Shown one piece after another: positions 58,190-64,000 of a stretch of 64,000 nucleotides of DNA. Position 1 is the stretch's first letter, and every line of letters starts with the position of its first letter. The notes beneath the pieces are model-generated. The model ran no database searches, had not been told where the DNA came from, and saw only the letters and a list, made by a program, of their open reading frames with translations. Where the stretch lies: contig CP086683.1 of assembly GCA_030544685.1 (NCBI GenBank), positions 3,472,001-3,536,000 on the forward strand, given 5' to 3'. A program made the position numbers and the translations under genes. The DNA is from Pseudomonas sp. B21_DOA (GTDB lineage: Bacteria > Pseudomonadota > Gammaproteobacteria > Pseudomonadales > Pseudomonadaceae).

Positions 58190-59146
58190 TTACCCTGTCA
58201 CACACCCCACCGGCACTTTCCCCGCAAACGTATCGACCAGACTCGCCACGACCATTTCCCCCATCCGCGTGCGTGTCTGAAGCGTGGCGCTGGCCCGATG
58301 CGGTTGCAGCACCACTTGTTCATTACCAAACAACGCTTCAGGCACATTCGGCTCATCGACAAACACATCCAGCCCAGCCCCGGCAATTTCACCAGCCGCA
58401 AGCGCGGCAACCAGATCCGCTTCGTTCACCAGTTTGCCCCGGGCGACGTTGATCAGATAACCGTCCTTGCCCAGCGCTTGCAGCACTTGCGCATCAATGA
58501 TCGCTTCGCCCTTGTCCGCCGCGGCGGCGAGGATCAAGGCGTCGCTGTCGCGGGCCAGTTGTTTGAGGTCGGCGATGAAGGTGTGGGGGACGTCGCTCAT
58601 CCGTTGCAGGTCGGTGTAGCTGATCGGGCAGCCGAAGGCGGCGGCGCGGGTGGCGATGGCGCGGCCGACGCGGCCCATGCCGACGATGCCGATGCGCATG
58701 CCGGAGACTTGTCGGGCCAAGGGCAGCGGGGCGAGTGGGGTCGGGCTTTGTGGCCATTGGCCGGAGCGGACGTAGCGGTCGCTGGTGCACAGGCCTCGAC
58801 AGACCGAGATGAGCAGGCCGATGGCGAGGTCGGCGACGTCTTCGGTGAGGGCGCCGATGGTGGCGGTGACGCGGATGCCACGGTCGCGGGCGTAGGCCAG
58901 GTCGACGGCGTCGGTGCCAACACCATTGACCGCCACCACTTCAAGGTTCGGCAGTTGCGCCATCAGCGCCTGGCTGATGCCGGTGTGGCCGCCCGTTATA
59001 ACGCCGCGAATGTTGGCGCCGTGTTCTTTTATATAGGCGGGTTTGTCCGCTTGCTGGAAGTAGCGGCGTACGGCGAACAGTTCTTCCAGACGCGCGTTGA
59101 TTTCCGGGATCAGGATCGGGCTCAGTTGCAGGATTTCTGGCTTCAT
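58190..59146 (-). CDS. D-isomer-specific 2-hydroxyacid dehydrogenase (GhrB/hydroxypyruvate reductase-like)
   Basis: A 318-residue NAD(P)-dependent dehydrogenase: the nucleotide site VGMGRVGRAIATR, catalytic Arg in NVARGKLV, Glu in DEPNVPE and His in VLQPHRASAT. The His context is HRAS rather than HxGS. The enzyme interconverts 2-oxo and D-2-hydroxy acids, e.g. glyoxylate, hydroxypyruvate or 2-ketogluconate. The ATG at 59146 follows AACGAGGTAGCC. It is separated from the SDR upstream by an intrinsic terminator. Confidence 0.87.
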   Translation of the reverse strand: MKPEILQLSPILIPEINARLEELFAVRRYFQQADKPAYIKEHGANIRGVITGGHTGISQALMAQLPNLEVVAVNGVGTDAVDLAYARDRGIRVTATIGALTEDVADLAIGLLISVCRGLCTSDRYVRSGQWPQSPTPLAPLPLARQVSGMRIGIVGMGRVGRAIATRAAAFGCPISYTDLQRMSDVPHTFIADLKQLARDSDALILAAAADKGEAIIDAQVLQALGKDGYLINVARGKLVNEADLVAALAAGEIAGAGLDVFVDEPNVPEALFGNEQVVLQPHRASATLQTRTRMGEMVVASLVDTFAGKVPVGCVTG

Positions 59147-59165
59147 GGCTACCTCGTTACGCAAT

Positions 59166-59192
59166 AAAAAGGCCGGCTCAACCGCGGCCGGC
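59166..59192 (-). terminator. Intrinsic terminator between SDR and 2-hydroxyacid dehydrogenase
   Basis: On the minus strand GCCGGC (59192-59187) pairs with GCCGGC (59177-59172) around a nine-base loop, followed by CTTTTTATT. It overlaps the SDR stop codon and lies just before the dehydrogenase ribosome-binding site, so it would reduce readthrough into the third gene. Confidence 0.65.
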
Positions 59193-59935
59193 AAACGGCA
59201 TGGCGCTGGCCATGACGGTCATGTTCAGGACGTTGGCCGACAGCGGCAGGCCGGCGATGTAGCGCACCGCATCGGCGACGTGTTTGACGTCGACCATTGG
59301 CTCGACGGCGATGCTGCCGTTAGCCTGGCGTACGCCTTTGGTCATGCGCACCGACATTTCCGTCAGTGCATTGCCGATGTCGATCTGGCTACAAGCGATG
59401 TTGAATTCGCGGCCGTCCAGCGCCAGGGATTTGGTCAGGCCGAGCACGGCGTGTTTGCTCGCGGTGTAGGCGCTGCTGAACGGGCGCGGGGTGTGTGCCG
59501 AGATCGAACCGTTGTTGATGATCCGCCCGCCCTGCGGCTGTTGTTTACGCATCAGCCCGAACGCGCCGCGAGCGCAGAGGAAGACGCCGTTGAGGTTGGT
59601 GTCGATCACGTTGCGCCATTGCTCGAAGGTCAACTCGTCCAGCGGTACGGCGGGGGCGTTGACGCCGGCGTTGTTGAAGACCACGTCGAGGCGGCCGTAG
59701 ACCTCGGCAATGGTCGCGAACAGCACGTCGACACTGTCCGGATCGCGCACGTCGGTGGGGACCGCCAGTGCTTGGTGGCCCTGGCTCTGCGCCAGTTCGA
59801 CCAGCGCCTGCAAAGGCTCGGGCCGGCGGCCGGCGAGCACGAGGGTGAAACCGTCGGCCATCAGGCCCAGCGCCACGGCGCGGCCAATGCCAGTGCCGGC
59901 GCCGGTGACCAGCGCGACTTTCAAAGGGTATTCAT
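59178..59935 (-). CDS. Short-chain dehydrogenase/reductase (start broken near 59923-59925)
   Basis: A classical SDR of about 252 residues: [12 protein letters not shown], Ser in NNGSISAH and YTASK. The readable frame begins only at a TTG. An ATG at 59935 with a good GGAG is one base out of frame; one extra T in the TTT run (plus-strand AAA 59923-59925) gives [12 protein letters not shown]. It is 31 bases after the FAH gene. By analogy to sugar-acid pathways it could oxidise a 2-keto-3-deoxy acid to the 2,4-diketo acid that the FAH enzyme cleaves; this is inference. Confidence 0.83.
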
Positions 59936-59966
59936 ATTGTTGTTCTCCTTTTTCTGAACCGCTGGG

Positions 59967-60652
59967 TCAGGGCCGTGGGCCGACGCGCATTTCCAGGTCG
60001 CCGATGCCGTCGATGCCGGCGCTAATCACATCGCCCGGTTGCAGACTGTCAACGCCGGCGGGGCTGCCGGTCATGATCAAGTCGCCGGCGCGCAGGGCCA
60101 CCGATTGCGAGATGCGCGCGATCACTTCACTGACCGACCAGATCTGGCTGTCGAGGTTGTCGCGCTGGCGTTCTTCGCCGTTGACGTTCAGCCACAACTC
60201 GCCTTCGGGATGGCCGCAGCGGCTCACCGGGACGACGGCAGTCATCGGCGCGGCGCCGTCGAACACCTTGGCGCCTTCCCACGGCAAGCCGTTGCTCTTG
60301 GCCGCGCGTTGCACATCGCGGCGGGTCAGGTCGAGGCCGGCGGCGTAGCCCCAGACGTAGGCGAGCGCTTGATCCTCCGGGATATTGGCGCCGCCTTCAC
60401 CGATGGCTACGACCAGTTCGATTTCGTGAACGAAGTCCTCGCACACCGAGGGAAAGCCACGTCGCCGAGCGCATCGACCACGCAACTTGCCGGTTTCATG
60501 AAAAATACTGGCGGCTGGCGCGATTGGCCTTGCGAGTCCGGCCACGGGTAGTTGCGGCCGACACAGAACACTCGGCCGACGGGGAAGCGCTGCTCGGTGC
60601 CGAGGACCGGCAAGGTCACCGGCAGATCCGGGGTAAAGACGTATTCGGTCAT
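59967..60652 (-). CDS. Fumarylacetoacetate hydrolase-family protein (frame broken near 60450-60452)
   Basis: A 228-residue FAH-family hydrolase with the metal-site blocks CVGRNYPWPD, PPVFFMKPAS, the acidic pair HEIELVVAIG and the end block LRAGDLIMTGSPAGV. Members hydrolyse or decarboxylate beta-diketo acids such as fumarylpyruvate or 2,4-diketo-3-deoxy sugar acids. The frame breaks at the G3/C3 run 60450-60452; four bases give VAFPSVCEDFVHEIE. The ATG at 60652 follows AGGATGAAC. First gene of the FAH-SDR unit. Confidence 0.83.
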
Positions 60653-60712
60653 GTTCATCCTGCGGGTCATCCTGTTTGAAAGGGCAGCGTACGGCGGCTG
60701 GCGTCGGCGAAG

Positions 60713-60739
60713 TTGGACGAAAGCCGCCTGCGTTTGGAC
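60713..60739 (+). promoter_or_regulatory. Direct repeat, candidate AraC operator upstream of the FAH gene
   Basis: TTGGAC occurs at 60713-60718 (TTGGACGAAAG) and 60734-60739 (TTGGACAAATC), exactly 21 bases apart, i.e. two helical turns. Such direct repeats are how AraC-type regulators bind. It lies about 60-85 bases upstream of the FAH start, in the 105-base gap after the MFS gene. Single related TTGGAC sites occur near the AraC gene (62421-62426 inverted, 62523-62528). Confidence 0.5.
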
Positions 60740-60757
60740 AAATCCGGGTTATTCGCC

Positions 60758-62106
60758 TCAGCGCACCTTCAGTTCGATGCGATACAGGCGCCCGAGCAGC
60801 AACGAGTAGGAGAGGGTGCCGATCAGTGCCACGCCGCCGATAAACCAGAAGGCATAGGCGAAGGTGCCGGTGGCGTGGACGATGGCGCCGATCACGATCG
60901 GCGTGACGATGCCGCCGATGTTCGCCGCCAGGCTGGTAATGCCGCCGGTGAGGCCGATCAGCTCTTTCGGCGCCACTTCCGACACCGCCGCCCACGACGA
61001 AGACGCGATGCCTTGGGCGAAGAAAGCGATGGTCAACACCGCGATGCAGATCAGGTTGGAGTCGGTGAAGTTCACCAGCACGATCGACATGCCCAGCATC
61101 GAACCGACCACCAGCGGCAACTTGCGCGCAAACGACATCGAGTAGCCGCGACGGATCAGCAGGTCGGAAACGATGCCGGCCAGCAGGATTCCCACGGTCG
61201 CACCGACGAAGGGCAGCACGGCGAAGATCCCGGCCTTGATCATGGTCAGTTTGCGTTCTTCGATCAGGTAGGTCGGGAACCAGGTGAGGAAGAAGTACAG
61301 CGCCGAGGTGCTGGCGAATTTGCCGATGCAGATCGCCCAGATCTGCCGATAGCTGAACAGCTCGGCAATCTGCCGCCAGTTGAAACGGGTGCGTTCCTGG
61401 CTGCTCTTGACCAGACCGCCACCGGTTTCGATGTACTTCAATTCTTCCTGGCTGACTTTCTTGCAGTTCAGCGGGTCGCGATACAGGTACAGCCACAACA
61501 CACCGAAAACGATGCCGAGTGCGCCGGTGCTGTAGAACACGTGGCGCCAGTCGAAGGTGGTCGCCAGCCAAAGCAGCGCGCCGGTGAACAGTGCCGTACC
61601 GAGGTACTGGCCGCACACGTAGATGCTGCTGGCCAGCCCGCGTTCCCGCGCCGGGAACCACACCGTCACGGCGCGGCTGTTGGCCGGGAAAGCCGGGGCT
61701 TCCATGGCGCCGACCGCCAGGCGCAGGCCGAAGAGCGAGGCAAACCCCGTGGCGAAACCCTGACAGACAGTGACGGTCGACCAGCTGATCAGCGATACGC
61801 CGTAGGTGAAGCGCGAGCCGAACCGGTCAGCGATAAACCCCGCCGGCACCAGCGCCAGCGCATAGGTCCAGGCGAAGGCGGAAAAATCAGGCCCATCTCG
61901 ATCTTGTCCAGACCCAGATCCTTGGCCATGAACGGCGCGGCGATCGAGATGTTCACCCGGTCGATGTAATTGATGATCGTCGCGATCAGCAGCAACGACA
62001 GCATGAACCAGCGCCGCCGCGTAGGCAGACGCTGCGTCGTAACGGCATCGCGTGCGCCGGCTATCACCGGCGGCACAGTGGCACTGGAGGAATGGGAGTT
62101 GGACAT
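60758..62106 (-). CDS. MFS transporter, ACS (sugar-acid symporter-like) family (frame broken near 61882-61886)
   Basis: Repaired length is 449 residues, twelve helices. The helix 1 block ATIINYIDRVNISIAAP and the central RLAVGAMEAPAFPANSRAVT are typical of GudP/ExuT-type transporters for glucarate, galactonate and related acids. The break at the A5/T5 run 61882-61886 falls after GLIF; one extra T gives GLIFSAFAWTYALALVPAGF. The ATG at 62106 begins MSNSHSSS. It probably imports the substrate of the FAH/SDR/2-hydroxyacid dehydrogenase genes downstream. Confidence 0.86.
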
Positions 62107-62656
62107 GCGGAGACCTCGTTATTGTTAGAAGAGTCGAGATTTTTCGAGCAGCCGATGCCGTTGCCCGCAACGTGTGGGGCAATGCAAGCGAACGGGTTGC
62201 AGCGCGGGTTTCAGACGTTCAGGAGCGTCTTTGTGCAATTGACTTCAAGGGGAGGTCGGGCGGGGCGGCGAGGGGAAATAGCAGGATCATGACGTGCGCA
62301 CCTTTGATTGTTTTTGAAAGAGGTTGGGCTGCGTTGGTCATTACAGTGGTCGTACAACGGTTCTAAATCAACCGATGGGTTAGAACGTTTTTTCTTCACA
62401 AAAGCCGGTTTGGCGAACGTGTCCAAAAAATAAATACGTTAAGTTTTAATAATTCTAATTAGGAATATTTCCTAAGCTTCTGAAAATCATCAGTTTGTGT
62501 CGAGCTTTGACTATTTCTGCTTTTGGACAGGCGCATTGCCACTCCATTAGCAGAAAAAACTCCAGGCGCTGTCGTCATCGTATGACTGATTGCCGACCAC
62601 CGCTCAACCCTGCAAGATGACAAGCGCCACCTCACTGCCCGGAGGACCTACTGCCC
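62107..62656. promoter_or_regulatory. Divergent intergenic region MFS/AraC, AT-rich
   Basis: This 550-base gap has no convincing gene. From about 62390 to 62530 it is strikingly AT-rich for this genome. It holds a perfect inverted repeat TTAGGAA-TAT-TTCCTAA at 62459-62475 and TGTCCAAAA...TTTTGGACA arms at 62420-62428 and 62521-62529. The region probably carries the promoters of both divergent genes and binding sites for the AraC protein. Confidence 0.55.
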
Positions 62657-63589
62657 ATGTCTTCACCCAGCCGTATTCCGACCTACGTCATGCAGCAACG
62701 CAGCGAATTGACCGATTTCTACATTCGCGACAAAAAGGGTCGGCGCGCCGAAACCGCTCCTCATCGGCATGAGTACTTCCAGATCCAGATCAACCTCGGC
62801 GGCGACACCGTGCAGCACATCGGCAGCGTCCAGCGGCCATTCCCGCGCAATACCCTGGCGTTCATCCTGCCGCACCGCGTACACGTGATTCCGCATCCCG
62901 AGGACAGCAATTTCATCGTCATCAACTTTTCCCAGACGTTCCTCTTGCCGCATCTGCAATGCGACCCGATGGACCTGGAAGAAGTGTCGATCCTGCTCGC
63001 GCCGGAGCTGTCGCCGTTCCGCTTTCAGGAGCATCTGGATTTCATTTTGGGCGATGAGGATTTCGCTCAGGTTTGTGGCCTGATCGAGCAGATGCGCGCA
63101 CTTGATGAGAATCGTCAGTTCGGCACGCGGGAAATGCTCAAAGGGCTCTTGCTGCAGATGATCGGTAGCGTGTGTTTTCTCTATGCCGAACCGCTCAAGC
63201 GTCTGGCGGAAGAGAATGCTGCCGAGAACAGTCGTCGCGACGCCTTGAGCCGCATGTTCGAATACTTGCGGAAGAACATCGCCGATCCTGATCTCAACCT
63301 GATCAAAGTCGCCGCTGCGACCTATCTGTCACCGACTTACCTGACGCACTGGCTGCGCAAGGAAATCGGCAAGACCTTCACCGAACTGGTGCTGGAACGG
63401 CGCATGCACGCCGCGCGCAATTTCCTCCTCAACAGTACGCGCTCGGTGGGCGAGGTGGCGCGGTTGTGCGGGTTCGCCGATGAGGCCTATTTCTCCCGGC
63501 GGTTTCGCCAGATTCATGGCCAGCCACCGGGGCAGTTCCGCCGCCGCCAGCTCAACCCGGACACGCCGCAGACGCCACTGAATACTTAG
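62657..63589 (+). CDS. AraC-family transcriptional regulator
   Basis: A 310-residue regulator: an N-terminal cupin-like sensor (HRHEYFQIQINLGGDTVQH) and a C-terminal AraC DNA-binding domain (LIKVAAATYLSPTYLTHWLR; VGEVARLCGFADEAYFSRRF). It is divergent from the MFS transporter of the FAH/SDR/dehydrogenase cluster and is its likely regulator, presumably sensing the transported acid or a breakdown product. Confidence 0.87.
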   Translation: MSSPSRIPTYVMQQRSELTDFYIRDKKGRRAETAPHRHEYFQIQINLGGDTVQHIGSVQRPFPRNTLAFILPHRVHVIPHPEDSNFIVINFSQTFLLPHLQCDPMDLEEVSILLAPELSPFRFQEHLDFILGDEDFAQVCGLIEQMRALDENRQFGTREMLKGLLLQMIGSVCFLYAEPLKRLAEENAAENSRRDALSRMFEYLRKNIADPDLNLIKVAAATYLSPTYLTHWLRKEIGKTFTELVLERRMHAARNFLLNSTRSVGEVARLCGFADEAYFSRRFRQIHGQPPGQFRRRQLNPDTPQTPLNT

Positions 63590-63597
63590 AGCGGCGC

Positions 63598-64000
63598 TCA
63601 GACCCACTTGAAGCGGGCAGGGAAGCGCGCCACAAAACAGGTGCCCGTTTCACGGTCGGACGTCACGCTCAAGGTGCCGTTGTGCGCATTGGCAATTTGC
63701 CCAGCGATGTACAACCCCAGTCCCAGCCCTTCGTTGCGTTGGCCTGCTTCGGAACGGGAAAACGGTTCGAACAGCAGCGGCATCAGCGCTGGCGGGATTG
63801 GTGTGCCCTGATTGGTCAACGAAATAACGATCTCGTCGCCCTCGGCAAAGGCTTTGAGCACGATCGGTTCGGCCGTGGAGCCGTGGGTCACGGCGTTGCC
63901 CAGCAGATTCGACAACAGTTGGCTGATGCGCAGCGGGTCGCAATAAACCCCGGTCGGCACCTCCAGCGAATCAATGAACTTCGCCTGCGGGTACGCCACC
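63598..64000 (-). CDS. Sensor histidine kinase, C-terminal ATPase part (runs off the window)
   Basis: The frame is open to the window end, so only the last 134 residues are present. They form a HATPase domain: N box QLLSNLLGNAVTHG, F box region LFEPFSRSE and G2 box GLGLGLYIAGQIANAHNG. The rest, including the phospho-acceptor His, lies outside. It is convergent with the AraC gene, separated by eight bases. Confidence 0.85.
   Translation of the reverse strand, partial: VAYPQAKFIDSLEVPTGVYCDPLRISQLLSNLLGNAVTHGSTAEPIVLKAFAEGDEIVISLTNQGTPIPPALMPLLFEPFSRSEAGQRNEGLGLGLYIAGQIANAHNGTLSVTSDRETGTCFVARFPARFKWV

Noticed and set aside
60690..61661. Long minus-strand upstream extension of the FAH frame through the MFS gene
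   Set aside because: It reads as nonsense inside the MFS coding region. The true FAH N-terminus is in another frame and starts at 60652.

Overview
The window looks like a chromosomal segment of a fluorescent-group Pseudomonas. It is GC-rich, and its intergenic gaps carry the imperfect palindromes built on TGTGGGAGCGAGC / GCTCGCGAA that are typical REP/REPIN elements of that group. It also encodes a cyanide-insensitive-type bd oxidase, a Lap/Bap-type type I secretion operon, GGDEF/EAL proteins and an OsmC-YcaO fusion, all usual for Pseudomonas. No rRNA, tRNA, CRISPR array, integrase, transposase or prophage gene was seen.

Layout. 0-3.3 kb: end of an RsbQ-like hydrolase, a PAS histidine kinase, a CheB-type methylesterase, and a truly deleted PHA-depolymerase-like pseudogene. 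3.3-8.4 kb: a flavin monooxygenase and a saccharopine-dehydrogenase-like gene, divergent from an AcoR-like sigma-54 activator, with a clear GG-N10-GC promoter. 8.6-25.8 kb: a trypsin-like lipoprotein, then the convergent operon adhesin-lapE-lapB-lapC. The adhesin is about 3,900 residues and has 36 Ig-like repeats of 85 residues. 26.2-32.4 kb: an esterase, a two-subunit transketolase, an MFS carrier and an SDR, with a divergent LysR regulator. 32.4-42.9 kb: small hypotheticals, a hydrolase/cyclophilin-like/carboxymuconolactone-decarboxylase cluster with LysR, an AraC/MFS pair, msrA, a hydrolase, sseB and a Nudix gene. 43-48.6 kb: a TonB receptor, a 71-residue protein, a VOC protein and cioAB. 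48.6-57.2 kb: a membrane GGDEF-EAL protein, the OsmC-YcaO fusion, a thioesterase, a diguanylate cyclase and three small exported or hypothetical proteins. 57.2-58.2 kb: a gene-free repeat block. 58.2-63.6 kb: 2-hydroxyacid dehydrogenase, SDR, FAH-family hydrolase and MFS transporter, with a divergent AraC regulator. The window ends inside a histidine kinase.

Data quality is the dominant theme. I found 23 places where a gene family is broken by one missing base (once one extra base), nearly always in or beside a short homopolymer. Restoring that base gives full-length proteins in every case but the already deleted PHA-depolymerase-like remnant. These are most likely consensus sequencing errors, not pseudogenes, so I annotate such genes as single CDSs with the break position stated.

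Functionally the window combines biofilm and c-di-GMP genes (giant adhesin with its dedicated exporter, two GGDEF proteins), two compact catabolic clusters each with its own transporter and divergent regulator, and a respiratory oxidase. The least explained units are the split-transketolase cluster and the FAH/SDR/hydroxyacid-dehydrogenase cluster, whose substrates I cannot assign.
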